A model generated the notes under the pieces. It made no database searches and was not told the origin of the DNA. It was given only the letters and a program-made list of their open reading frames with translations. Made by a program: the position numbers and the translations under genes. Shown here in pieces: positions 1-8,181 of a stretch of 47,089 nucleotides of DNA. Position 1 is the stretch's first letter. Every line of letters begins with the position of its first letter. This stretch comes from JAWXTP01 sp044433415 (GTDB taxonomy: Bacteria; Bacteroidota; Bacteroidia; Bacteroidales; Rikenellaceae). The stretch spans positions 1-47,089 of the forward strand of contig JAWXTP010000008.1 of NCBI GenBank assembly GCA_044433415.1. The letters are read 5' to 3'.

Positions 1-1
1 T

Positions 2-118
2 GGTTATAAAGCTAAAAATTTCGTAAAAGCTGGACTAGAAGTCATAATACACATACTTGTAAGTGGCTATGAATCAAAATATAAGTTTAATGTGTTTGAT
101 TTTTTGTCATGTAGATAG
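2..118 (+). CDS. Possible 3' end of an unidentified gene (partial)
   Basis: An open frame enters from the left edge and ends at a TAG at 116-118, giving 38 residues that include GYKAKNFVKAGLEV and end in FLSCR. I do not recognise it. The frame is short and AT-rich, so it may be chance. From 119 to 251 I see only AT-rich non-coding sequence and no clear promoter match for the downstream regulator. Confidence 0.25.
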   Translation, partial: GYKAKNFVKAGLEVIIHILVSGYESKYKFNVFDFLSCR

Positions 119-251
119 ATTTTGTTGTATGAAATATTTGGTTATTAGGATATAAAGTTATATCTTTACTAAGATATATTAAATGGGATTGTTTGTTTTA
201 ATAATTCATTAAATGTATAAAGTGAATTTTTAATTGTAAAAACTTTTAACA

Positions 252-911
252 ATGTTATCAATACACGAAAGATTAAAAATAGTGCGCAAAGAGTTGGGGC
301 TCACTCAGGAACAAATAGGTGAAATCTGTGGAATTAAAAAGAGCGCATACTCAATGATAGAAACTGGTAGTAGTAAATTATCAAGGAGAAATTTTGAGAT
401 TTTAACAGCTAATCTTAATATTAATAAAGAATGGTTGTTGAATGGAGAGGGTGAGATGTTTAGTGAAAGTCAGGTGATGTATGATAACACAAGCAAAAAG
501 ACTAAAACATCATATAATTTAGTACCAGTTTTTGATATCAATATAGTAAAATCAACAGGTGCTAATAGTACTCTTGATATTATAAGATATGTGCCCTTTT
601 GTAATGCTAGGAGTGAGGATATTGCTGTAATAGTGAATGACCCGAGTATGTGTCCTATGATTTCTATTAACAGTATATTGTTGCTTAAAAGAAATAAAAC
701 TTTTGATATAAGGTTTAATAATGGGAAACCACATCTTATAATGTTTAAAGATGGACGTAGGTATGTGCGTAATTTATTGCAGTGTACTAGTGATGATAAC
801 ATTATTATATGTAAAGCAGCAAATCCTGAATTTGATGATATAGAAATAGAAAAAACAAACCTAACAGCCATATTTAAAGTTATGGCAATTTATTATGATA
901 GTTCATACTAA
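252..911 (+). CDS. XRE/S24-type (CI-like) transcriptional regulator
   Basis: A 219-residue protein. Residues 5-62 form an XRE helix-turn-helix with the typical LGLTQEQIGEICGIKKSAYS core. Residues 90-215 resemble the LexA/CI peptidase S24 domain, with NDPSMCPMI at 129-137 matching the GDSMxP box and keeping the nucleophile Ser132. In self-cleaving members a Lys follows about 40 residues later; here the corresponding stretch reads DGRRYVRNL, with Arg instead. It may therefore bind DNA without autocleavage, although the alignment is by eye. The dehydrogenase start codon follows two bases after its stop codon, so the two are probably co-transcribed. The target operator is not visible. Such regulators occur both in prophages and as chromosomal regulators; no phage genes are adjacent. 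Confidence 0.8.
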   Translation: MLSIHERLKIVRKELGLTQEQIGEICGIKKSAYSMIETGSSKLSRRNFEILTANLNINKEWLLNGEGEMFSESQVMYDNTSKKTKTSYNLVPVFDINIVKSTGANSTLDIIRYVPFCNARSEDIAVIVNDPSMCPMISINSILLLKRNKTFDIRFNNGKPHLIMFKDGRRYVRNLLQCTSDDNIIICKAANPEFDDIEIEKTNLTAIFKVMAIYYDSSY

Positions 912-912
912 T

Positions 913-1872
913 ATGAAGAAGATTGTTATTGCAGGTGATATGCTAGATGCAGGCTTTGCATCTTTAGTAGATAAATTTATAGTGGTGCGCCCTCCCAAAG
1001 GACGTGACTTTACGCGTGAAGAACTTTTTGAGGAGATTAAAGATGCTGATGCTTTGCTTGCATTCTTTACAGCAAAAGTGGATAAGGAGCTTATAGATAA
1101 AGGTGAGAAACTTAAAATTATAGCTAATTTTGGTGTTGGTTATGATAAGATTGACTGGGAATATGCAGCAGAAAAAGGAATAGTTGTAACTAATACTCCC
1201 GATCCTGTTACGATACCTACAGCAGAATTAGCAATGGGTCTTATGCTTGATATTTCACGCAAGATAGCTTTCTTAGATAGGGAAATGCGTAATAACGAGA
1301 ATTATAAGTGGGATATACTTAGTAACCTAGGTGTTACGCTTCATGGGAAGACCTTGGGTATCTTTGGAATGGGTAGGATAGGTAAAGAAGTTGCTAAACG
1401 TGCACAATCTTTTGGTATGAAGATTATCTATCATAACAGAACTCAATTGGCTAGTGTTGAGCAGCAAAGTTTGGGTGCTAAATATGTTAGTTTTGAAGAA
1501 TTATTACAACAAAGTGATTTTCTATCTATAAATGCACCATCGACACCGCAAACAAGAGGTGTCTTTACCTTAGAGAGTTTTAAATTGATGAAACCTACTT
1601 CTATAGTTGTGAATACAGCACGAGGTGATTTAATTAAAGAGCAAGATTTGATTTTTGCACTTAAGAATAATATTATCCGCGGTGCTGCTTTAGATGTGTA
1701 TGAGCAAGGGGATGGCAATATTTCTAAAGAACTTTTTGAATTAGATAATGTAGTTTTAGTACCTCATATAGGTACACAAACTGTAGATGCAAGAATAGAA
1801 ATGGGTTTGTATTCTTCGGAGAATATAATTTTATTCTTTGAAGGTAAGAAGCCTTTATCACAGGTAAATTAA
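913..1872 (+). CDS. D-isomer-specific 2-hydroxyacid dehydrogenase
   Basis: A 319-residue NAD(P)-dependent oxidoreductase that should interconvert a 2-keto acid and a D-2-hydroxy acid; glyoxylate/hydroxypyruvate reductase or a phosphoglycerate-dehydrogenase relative is most likely. The Rossmann motif GMGRIG lies near residues 152-157. The family catalytic triad is present as Arg in NTARGDLI, Glu in DVYEQGD and His in VPHIGTQT. I chose the ATG at 913, not the upstream ATG at 895, because the 895 frame overlaps the regulator and adds six residues that do not look conserved. The next gene starts two bases after the stop. Substrate cannot be read from sequence. Length is normal for the family. Confidence 0.88.
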   Translation: MKKIVIAGDMLDAGFASLVDKFIVVRPPKGRDFTREELFEEIKDADALLAFFTAKVDKELIDKGEKLKIIANFGVGYDKIDWEYAAEKGIVVTNTPDPVTIPTAELAMGLMLDISRKIAFLDREMRNNENYKWDILSNLGVTLHGKTLGIFGMGRIGKEVAKRAQSFGMKIIYHNRTQLASVEQQSLGAKYVSFEELLQQSDFLSINAPSTPQTRGVFTLESFKLMKPTSIVVNTARGDLIKEQDLIFALKNNIIRGAALDVYEQGDGNISKELFELDNVVLVPHIGTQTVDARIEMGLYSSENIILFFEGKKPLSQVN

Positions 1873-1873
1873 T

Positions 1874-2548
1874 ATGGAGTTTTATAAAGGTGAGATAATA
1901 GAGACCGAAGATGGTTCTAAAAGTGTGAAGCATCATCTGTTTCACGATACATATCACTCTACTTCTGGAGCTGTACAAGAGAGTTTGTATGTGTATATAG
2001 ATTCAGGGTTGAAGTTTGTGGATAAGCAGAAGATTAGAGTGTTTGAAATGGGTTTTGGAACGGGTTTAAATATGCTCTTAACATTAGAATATGCCTTGGA
2101 GAATGATAAACAAATAGATTATCATACCTTAGAACTTTTCCCTTTATCTATGGATGTTATAGAGAATATGGGATTCGAGAAATTATGTTCAGAGCAGTGT
2201 TATGAGTTGTTTTTAAAAGCGCATAGCCTAGAATGGAATAATGAAGAACCTATAAAGATACATGAGAACTTTGCTATAACAAAGTACCAGGTTGATATAA
2301 CTAAATTTGATAATTTTCCTAAAAATATAGAGGTCGTGTATTATGATGCATTTTCGCCTGATACTCAGCCTGATTTGTGGAGTGAAGCTATTTTTACGGA
2401 GTTATATTCATCTATGACTACAGGTTCTGTATTTATGACTTATAGCTCAAAAGGCGATGTTAAAAGAGCCTTACGAAGTGCAGGTTTTGAGGTTAAACGA
2501 CTTGCAGGTCCTGCTAATAAACGCCATATTGTGAGAGCATTGAAATAA
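1874..2548 (+). CDS. mnmD: tRNA 5-methylaminomethyl-2-thiouridine methyltransferase MnmD
   Basis: A 224-residue SAM-dependent methyltransferase equivalent to the N-terminal half of MnmC. It should methylate 5-aminomethyl-2-thiouridine at the tRNA wobble base 34 to give mnm5s2U. The SAM-binding loop EMGFGTG is at 58-64, and the diagnostic YYDAFSPDTQPDLW block is near 156-169; the C-terminus KRALRSAGFEVKRLAGPANK is also typical. The FAD-dependent MnmC2 domain is absent, which is the usual stand-alone form outside enterobacteria. It follows the dehydrogenase with one base between stop and start, so translation is probably coupled, although the functions are unrelated. Confidence 0.9.
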   Translation: MEFYKGEIIETEDGSKSVKHHLFHDTYHSTSGAVQESLYVYIDSGLKFVDKQKIRVFEMGFGTGLNMLLTLEYALENDKQIDYHTLELFPLSMDVIENMGFEKLCSEQCYELFLKAHSLEWNNEEPIKIHENFAITKYQVDITKFDNFPKNIEVVYYDAFSPDTQPDLWSEAIFTELYSSMTTGSVFMTYSSKGDVKRALRSAGFEVKRLAGPANKRHIVRALK

Positions 2549-2713
2549 GTGTTTGATATTTGTATTAAAAAGATTAGCAATAGAAAACGTGTACTGGTAA
2601 GGAACAAATCGTCAGAAATAAATTTATGATTGTATATAATTTTTTTATTTCCCATTTTTGTGTATGCACGGCATGGGTGTAATTTAATGAATGTAAAAAA
2701 GATAGGAAAAAAG

Positions 2714-2744
2714 TTGGTTTTGTAATTTTTTTTTTATATTTTTG
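2714..2744 (+). promoter_or_regulatory. Bacteroidetes-type promoter for the NVEALA gene
   Basis: TTG at 2714-2716 lies 20 bases upstream of TATTTTTG (2737-2744), which matches TAnnTTTG. The start codon is about 100 bases downstream. The rest of 2549-2845 is AT-rich and shows no gene. Confidence 0.55.
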
Positions 2745-2845
2745 TCAATATTAAAAATATTCCAATTTTAAATGTAAAGACAATGTTCAAATAATTATAT
2801 TTATATTCAAATATTATTTTAATAACACCCTAAAATTAATTAAAA

Positions 2846-3094
2846 ATGAAAAAGATGAAATTTTTCGCAACAGCTGCAACATTTGTAGTAGTTGCAACAG
2901 CAGGGTACTTTGGATATACTGCTTACAGGATTTCAGCAATGACAGATGCTGAGCGTATGATAGAGGCTAACTTTGAGGCACTAACGCAAGATGAAAGTGG
3001 AATTACTGACAATTGTGAGTTTGGTGGTGCAGGATGTGAATTATACCTGAATAAAGTGCTAGTATTTTCATCGGAGATACATTATAATGTTTAG
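2846..3094 (+). CDS. NVEALA-family secreted peptide
   Basis: An 82-residue protein with a lysine-rich start, a hydrophobic segment at about 5-27 and the sequence ANFEALTQDE at about 42-51, which corresponds to the N-V-E-A-L-A signature of this Bacteroidetes family. Two cysteines close together (NCEFGGAGCE) near residues 57-65 could form a disulfide after export. Family members have an N-terminal signal segment and an unknown function. It has its own promoter and terminator and is followed 299 bases later by a BF3164-type lipoprotein, a pairing known in Bacteroidales. I infer that the two are functionally linked; the sequence does not show how. Confidence 0.75.
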   Translation: MKKMKFFATAATFVVVATAGYFGYTAYRISAMTDAERMIEANFEALTQDESGITDNCEFGGAGCELYLNKVLVFSSEIHYNV

Positions 3095-3109
3095 ATTGTA
3101 TTAATAATA

Positions 3110-3160
3110 AGTGAGAGATTTATATAACATAATTCTTGTTAATCTAATTTCTCACTTTAT
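3110..3160 (+). terminator. Terminator after the NVEALA gene
   Basis: AGTGAGAGATT (3110-3120) pairs with AATTTCTCACT (3146-3156) with one mismatch, and T-rich sequence follows. The remainder of 3161-3393 shows no gene; a weak -7-like TTACTTTG occurs at 3372-3379. Confidence 0.6.
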
Positions 3161-3393
3161 ATTTGTCCATAAACGGTCAGTTGTACTTTAATTATTCATT
3201 AGTTACATCTATATTAACCTTGTGTATTGTAAGGTGTTTGCTAAAAAATAAAATCATATAGTTTTATCTGTAATAAAGTGTTTAACTAGATTGGAAAGTT
3301 TTGTTTATAATCTTTTTATTCTTTAGAAATAACTGTATCCTTTTAAAAAAAATAATTGGATTTTAATACATTTACTTTGTAATTTTTAATATT

Positions 3394-4425
3394 ATGAAAA
3401 AAATTATCCTTATTATCCTCGTCTCACTTAATTTATTAAGTTGCGCAAACGGTGAAAACAAACCTACAACCATCATTAACCTAGAAGGTACTGAATGGGA
3501 TGTAAGTGAATCTTTAGCTAGCGTTTTAGGAATCCTACCTTTTAATGATTATTTATTAGTCCATAATATCAATAGTGAGACTGAGTTAACATTATTTGAT
3601 ACTAAATCAAAGTCACATTTACTTAATTTTGGGCATACGGGACGCGCTTATGGTGAGGTGTTTAACTCAACAAATATACTTGTAGACAAGAACTTTGTTA
3701 GTGTATACGTAAGCGCTAAGGGGGCATTTGTGAACTTTGATCTGGAAGATGTCAAAAATATAAAAATTTCAGAAAAGAAAGTGGGAGATAATACAGATAG
3801 ATACGTATCAATGTGTAAGTTGACTGATTTAACTTATTTGGCAAGTGGTATTTTCCCTTCCGAGAAACGTTTTTTAATGTTTGATGATACTTCTCTTTCC
3901 TATATTGGTGATTACCCCAAAAATGCACTTATAGACGAATCTATGCCATACAATATTGAAGGTTCAGCATATAAATCGCTATTATGTAGTCATCCTACAC
4001 AATCTAAGTTTGTGGCAGCTAATGCATATGGGAAAAAACTGCATATATTTAAATATAATACCTCAAATAGAGAGATTGATGAAGTGTGTGTTGTCGGAAG
4101 CAAAGACCCAGTATTCGAAATTAAAAAGCCAGGAGGATATCCTAATTTTAAACCTACTGAGAAAACTATCTGGGGTTATCGTGATGTAATTTCTGATAAT
4201 AATTATATATATGCACTCTATTCAGGTAGACCACAAATTTCACGTACTCCTTTCCTTAAAAGTGATTTAGTAGAAGTATATGACTGGGATGGAAATTTGC
4301 AATGTATACTTAAATTGGATAGAGACATTAACCGTATGACAGTGGTGGGAAATACTATTTACGCCATAGTAGACATGCCTGAGAAAGGATATAACATAGT
4401 GGAATATATATTGCCTAAATTATGA
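3394..4425 (+). CDS. BF3164-family lipoprotein (predicted beta-propeller)
   Basis: A 343-residue protein with a lipoprotein signal peptide ending in LNLLSCANG, with Cys at residue 17, so it should be anchored to the outer or inner membrane. The body is a series of short beta-rich segments, such as TELTLFDTKSKSHLLNFG and VYDWDGNLQCILKLD, typical of the six-bladed, TolB-like BF3164 proteins of Bacteroidales. The family has no established activity. It lies downstream of an NVEALA peptide, as in many related genomes, and ends shortly before a large nested hairpin. I see no catalytic motif. Confidence 0.75.
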   Translation: MKKIILIILVSLNLLSCANGENKPTTIINLEGTEWDVSESLASVLGILPFNDYLLVHNINSETELTLFDTKSKSHLLNFGHTGRAYGEVFNSTNILVDKNFVSVYVSAKGAFVNFDLEDVKNIKISEKKVGDNTDRYVSMCKLTDLTYLASGIFPSEKRFLMFDDTSLSYIGDYPKNALIDESMPYNIEGSAYKSLLCSHPTQSKFVAANAYGKKLHIFKYNTSNREIDEVCVVGSKDPVFEIKKPGGYPNFKPTEKTIWGYRDVISDNNYIYALYSGRPQISRTPFLKSDLVEVYDWDGNLQCILKLDRDINRMTVVGNTIYAIVDMPEKGYNIVEYILPKL

Positions 4426-4430
4426 TAGTT

Positions 4431-4538
4431 AATTGAGGGTGACTCAGAAGGCTAGAAACAAAACAATCAACCCCCTGTTACATGGCGTGTAGCAGGGGTT
4501 GATTGTTTGTTGTGGGTGCTTATGGGTAACCCTCAATT
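4431..4538. terminator. Nested bidirectional hairpin between convergent genes
   Basis: The inner stem ACAATCAACCCCCTG (4464-4478) pairs with CAGGGGTTGATTGT (4493-4506) with one bulged base. An outer stem AATTGAGGGT (4431-4440) pairs exactly with ACCCTCAATT (4529-4538). It lies between the convergent BF3164 and TIGR01777 genes and probably ends both transcripts. Confidence 0.75.
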
Positions 4539-4545
4539 GCCCATT

Positions 4546-5388
4546 TTAAAATAAATTATCTAATGTGTGTTTTTTGAAAATAAATTTGTTCTCAATAAGT
4601 TTTTTAGGAACTGCGTGTTGATTAATAACAAAAATCTCAGAAGTGTCACCTGCAAATAATTTTATGAAATAGTCAGGTATCCTAAACCTAAATTTAGCTT
4701 TATTTTTTTTGTGAAGATAATCAACTAAATAATCTTGAGGGATAGTTTCCTCATTACAAGCATTTACAATTCCTTTGATATCATGGTTGAAAAGTGCAAA
4801 TTTATACACTCTAAGGAGATCAAATAGAGATATCCAACAAATATTTTTATTTTTACTTCCCATATTAACTGAAATGTTGAATTTTGATGGTCTTTGTATA
4901 TTTTTTAAATAACCACCAGAATTATCAAGAACTATACCCAACCTAAGAATAACAAGCCTAGTTGTTTGACTTAACCTTTGAGCTTCTTTTTCCCAGTCTA
5001 CACATAACCTTGATAAAAACGTGTTATCGTAAGAAGTTGACTCTTCGTCATGACGACCTTGCCTATTATATATTCCTATTGCTGATGTAGAAATGAATAC
5101 ATTTGGTTTAATAACAGATCTGTTTATTATTGAAACAAGCCTATAAGTGGTTTCTATACGGCTTCTGTGAAGTTTGTATTTGTATTCTTTGCTCCAAAAT
5201 TTAGAAATTGGTGCACCGCTTAGATTTATAACAGCATAGCAGCCACTAATTTTGTTTTTTAATTTACTATCAGACATGTACTCAAGATCTATTCTAGAGA
5301 GTCTTACTATTTCAAAACCAAAACTTTCTAGATAATTAACTAAGGCACTTCCTATAAATCCTGTAGATCCACTTATTGCTATCTTCAT
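4546..5388 (-). CDS. TIGR01777-family NAD-dependent epimerase/oxidoreductase
   Basis: A 280-residue extended short-chain dehydrogenase. The nucleotide-binding motif GSTGFIGSAL is at 7-16. INLSGAPISKFWSKEYKYKL, then SRIETT, STSAIGIYNRQG and VDWEKEA follow in the order typical of the TIGR01777 (YfcH-like) group; the C-terminal AVPKKLIENKFIFKK matches the small C-terminal domain of that group. The substrate is unknown for most members. It starts 62 bases after the M15 peptidase stop on the same strand, so the two may share a transcript. Lys and Asn content is high, as in other genes here. Confidence 0.85.
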   Translation of the reverse strand: MKIAISGSTGFIGSALVNYLESFGFEIVRLSRIDLEYMSDSKLKNKISGCYAVINLSGAPISKFWSKEYKYKLHRSRIETTYRLVSIINRSVIKPNVFISTSAIGIYNRQGRHDEESTSYDNTFLSRLCVDWEKEAQRLSQTTRLVILRLGIVLDNSGGYLKNIQRPSKFNISVNMGSKNKNICWISLFDLLRVYKFALFNHDIKGIVNACNEETIPQDYLVDYLHKKNKAKFRFRIPDYFIKLFAGDTSEIFVINQHAVPKKLIENKFIFKKHTLDNLF

Positions 5389-5450
5389 ATATTTTTTGTT
5401 ATTTTAAAAACAATTATTGCAATACTTTTAGCATCAATTATTTTGCCAAA

Positions 5451-6170
5451 TTATGGTTTTTTCTCGAAATGTTGATAATCTTTAACAGATTTCCAGTTTC
5501 CTCCCCATGTGAAGCCATGTTTTGTGAATTCTTTATAACAAAGGTCGTTGTATTCGATTTTATAGGGGAAATTGTTGTCCCTGTTAACATATTTTGTAGA
5601 CTCAGCAGGCTCAACAATAACTTTGTTGTTTACGGTTTTTACATACGGGTTGTATAAGGGGTTTATATCTACTGCTAGTCCTAAACTATGATTAGAAAGT
5701 CTCGTAGTGCCTGAGACAAACCTGAAATTAAATCCTGATGAGTTGTTAGCCATCATAGAAAGTTCATCTTCGGCATTGTAGTTGTCTACTAATACCATTC
5801 TTTCAATAGGGTAGTGAGCATCAAAAAGAGTTCTGAAAATTTGTAATAAATCTTTAGAGATAGAATGGTGGCATATCATCTCTCCTATACAAATTTCATC
5901 ATCTATATTGTAATGTAGAACCTTTATATAATTCAGATCTGTCAAGGGAACAGTACAGTTATCTTTATAAGATAAGCCTTTTATTCTATTGAATATCTCA
6001 GGGCTTATTTCGTGACTTTTGAAACAGTTTTCTATACCAAACTCATGAAGAGTTTCGTCTGTTATTGTTTGACCTGCTACCCATTTGTCAAGGAGATCTT
6101 TGTTGTTTACGTTCTGTGCAGAAAGAGTAGTTAAGGTAAAAAATGTAAATATAAATATTATTAGTTTCAT
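5451..6170 (-). CDS. M15-family peptidase (D-Ala-D-Ala carboxypeptidase-like)
   Basis: A 239-residue exported protein; a signal peptide covers about residues 1-18 (FTLTTLSAQN). The zinc-peptidase signature SNHSLGLAVD places the ligands His161 and Asp168, and the second part WGGNW...DYQHFE places the last ligand near His234. This arrangement matches VanY/peptidase M15_4 proteins, which cleave peptidoglycan peptides in the periplasm. A -7-like box TATTTTTG on the minus strand (6240-6233) lies about 65 bases upstream of the start, with no good -33 partner. The epimerase gene follows after 62 bases. Confidence 0.85.
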   Translation of the reverse strand: MKLIIFIFTFFTLTTLSAQNVNNKDLLDKWVAGQTITDETLHEFGIENCFKSHEISPEIFNRIKGLSYKDNCTVPLTDLNYIKVLHYNIDDEICIGEMICHHSISKDLLQIFRTLFDAHYPIERMVLVDNYNAEDELSMMANNSSGFNFRFVSGTTRLSNHSLGLAVDINPLYNPYVKTVNNKVIVEPAESTKYVNRDNNFPYKIEYNDLCYKEFTKHGFTWGGNWKSVKDYQHFEKKP

Positions 6171-6353
6171 ATTATTTGGCTTTATGTGTGTGCTGCCCAG
6201 TCTGACGATTTAATTTTATATTAGACTTAGTGCAAAAATAATCAAAAAAAAGATAATAGGTGTGATTTGAAATTTGTAATAATTTTTTATTTCAGAAAAA
6301 AATATTACTTTAGTGAAATATTTTCTAAAAAAATACAAATTAATATAAATATT

Positions 6354-6803
6354 ATGAGTTTAGAATTACAAATTAATGCAGATATAAAATCTGCAATGTT
6401 AGCTAAAGAAAAAGAAAAATTAGCGTCTCTAAGAGCTATAAAAGCGGCTATTTTGCTTGCTAAAACTGCCGCAGCAGGTAAGGATGAAGTTAGTGATGAT
6501 GAATTAATTAAAATCATCCAAAAACTAGTAAAACAACGTAACGAAAGTGCTTTGATTTACAAAGAGCAAAATCGTCCAGAGCTTGCAGAACAAGAGCTTG
6601 CAGAAATTTCTTATATGGAGGTTTATTTGCCTAAACAACTTAGCCAAGAAGAGCTAGAAGTTGAATTGAAATCTATTATCGCAGAAGTTGGAGCTACACA
6701 AGCCTCAGAAATGGGTAAAGTTATGGGAGTTGCTTCAAAACGCTTAGCTGGTAAAGCTGACGGTCGTGCAATCTCAACTACTGTGAAACAATTACTTTCT
6801 TAA
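6354..6803 (+). CDS. GatB/YqeY domain protein
   Basis: A 149-residue, mostly helical protein of the YqeY family, related to the C-terminal tail domain of GatB and thought to contact tRNA; its cellular role is not established. SLELQINADIKSAMLAKEKE at the N-terminus, YLPKQLSQEEL in the middle and GKVMGVASKRLAGKADGRAI near the C-terminus are characteristic. An upstream ATG at 6267 would add 29 lysine- and phenylalanine-rich residues unlike the family, so I use 6354. It is a single-gene unit followed by a hairpin terminator. Confidence 0.88.
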   Translation: MSLELQINADIKSAMLAKEKEKLASLRAIKAAILLAKTAAAGKDEVSDDELIKIIQKLVKQRNESALIYKEQNRPELAEQELAEISYMEVYLPKQLSQEELEVELKSIIAEVGATQASEMGKVMGVASKRLAGKADGRAISTTVKQLLS

Positions 6804-6865
6804 GGGGAGTTCTAGAAGTTCTCTTAAGGGGAGTATCTCAAATCAACCGTGTTTTTGAATAACAT

Positions 6866-6912
6866 AAGAGGGTGACCCAAAAGGTTACGATCTTTTGAGT
6901 CACTCTCTTTTT
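6866..6912 (+). terminator. Terminator after yqeY-like gene (GTGACyCAAAAG family)
   Basis: AAGAGGGTGACCCAAAAG and CTTTTGAGTCACTCTCTT form an 18-base stem with three mismatches, followed by TTTTT. The same motif recurs at 28108-28210 and, degraded, at 18232-18258. Confidence 0.8.
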
Positions 6913-7035
6913 AGCCTCATATTTTGTAAATCTTGTTTACAAGGTTAGTGGAAAGAAAAATACTGCAAACAGAAAAATAAAGAGCAGTATGCTAATTCGA
7001 GATCTATACCTCATAGCGATTTTAATTATATGTTT

Positions 7036-7844
7036 TTATTTTAAGAGTTTGCGACTATCGACCTCTGAGAGCACTCGTATTTGTTGTATGGCAATTGCAT
7101 TGAGTTTTATCAATATGTCACGCTGTGAAATTCCCTCATTAATCAAAACTGCATTTATATTTTCCATATTCGAAAGGCATATCAATTCATTTATTGTCGA
7201 ATAGTCACGGATATTTCCTTTTAGTTCGGGGATTGTATCTCGCCACTGCTTGGCGGTGATTCCATAGAGTGCAACGTTCAAAACGTCGGCCTCCGATGCA
7301 TAGACAATAGAGGTCTGTTTTGCGGTAAGCTCTTTGGGGATAAGGTTTGTCTTTATGGCATCAGTGTGGATATGGTAATTGATTTTTGCAAGTTCCCGCT
7401 TCGCTGACCAGCCGAGTTGCTTTTGCTCATCGACTTTTAAACGTTGATACTCCTTGATAAGTAACAATTGGAATCTAGGACTTATCCACATGCCAAAATG
7501 GTATGCTATGCACGATGAGCGTATGTGCCACCATATCTACCCGCCTTTGCCATAAGCCCAATAGCACCAGTTCTCTCCATCCATTGTTTAGTTGACAGAA
7601 CAAAATTATTGCTACCTGCTGAGTTTTTAATTATACCGAATTCGGTACAATTAAAATTGGGATTATATAGAGTTTCCCACTCTCCTAAATATTCAATCGT
7701 GCTCTTTAAACTCATCCATTTAAAAATGATATGTTCTTGCATTTGACTATGCGCCATATCGGTAAGGGAGATATAATCTTCGCCACCTTGCTGTACAATG
7801 GAGATATTACTATTATTTATCTGTATTATCTGCTTTTTTGCCAT
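7036..7844 (-). pseudogene. KilA-N domain protein, broken by a one-base deletion
   Basis: Two adjacent minus-strand frames form one KilA-N protein. The first (7844-7506, 112 residues) carries EDYISLTDMA, FKWMSLKSTIEYLGEWE and AGRYGGTYAH and then stops. The second (reading from about 7509) gives AYHFGMWISPRFQLLLIKE and continues to 7036 with a helical C-terminal domain. Family proteins read ...GGTYAHRDIAF..., and the DNA here has CGTGCATAGCATAC where CGTGAYATAGCATAC would keep the frame, so one base is missing at about 7510-7512. The repaired protein would be about 269 residues. KilA-N is a DNA-binding domain of phages and of many chromosomal Bacteroidetes proteins. It is either a true pseudogene or a sequencing error. 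Confidence 0.8.
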
Positions 7845-8036
7845 TTGTTTTTATTTCAAAGGTATATGTTTTTTCTTTGTCAGGCAAATTTGTCAGGCTA
7901 CATTTTCTATTACATAAAACAAATGAGAAGTGAATAATCTCGCCAATTTAATAATTGTATCTCGATTTTACGTAAACAAAATATCATATAATTTACTAAA
8001 TGATAGCAAGTTATATGACTTTTTACTATAAACTAT
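7845..8036. other. Intergenic sequence with no recognised feature
   Basis: AT-rich DNA between the KilA-N remnant and the hairpins that follow leuB. It includes a short tandem-like TTTGTCAGGCAAATTTGTCAGGC (7876-7898), a 10-base repeat with a 3-base spacer. No gene or promoter is visible. Confidence 0.4.
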
Positions 8037-8074
8037 AAAAATAGGGTAACCTGTAGTAAGGGTCATCCTATTTT
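8037..8074 (-). terminator. Hairpin terminator downstream of the leu operon
   Basis: AAAATAGGGTAACC (8037-8050) and GGGTCATCCTATTTT (8060-8074) pair imperfectly, and on the minus strand a T-rich run follows. This is the only hairpin after leuB with a conventional 3' U tract. Confidence 0.55.
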
Positions 8075-8109
8075 GTTTACTATCAATGCTTTACATTGTA
8101 TAATGATGC

Positions 8110-8150
8110 TTTTTTTGTCGTAAAAGTTTACTACTTTTACGACAAAAAAA
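8110..8150. repeat. Perfect 18-base inverted repeat after leuB
   Basis: Positions 8110-8127 and 8133-8150 are exact reverse complements with the 5-base loop TTACT. Each arm begins with T7 and ends with A7 on both strands, so no U tract follows the stem. It is a strong palindrome 31 bases after the leuB stop, but not a textbook intrinsic terminator. Confidence 0.85.
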
Positions 8151-8181
8151 TAATTTTAAACATCTTTTTTATAGAACTCTC

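Noticed and set aside
470..871. Minus-strand open frame opposite the S24-type regulator
   Set aside because: It is antisense to a well-supported gene, hydrophobic by complement bias and has no start signal.
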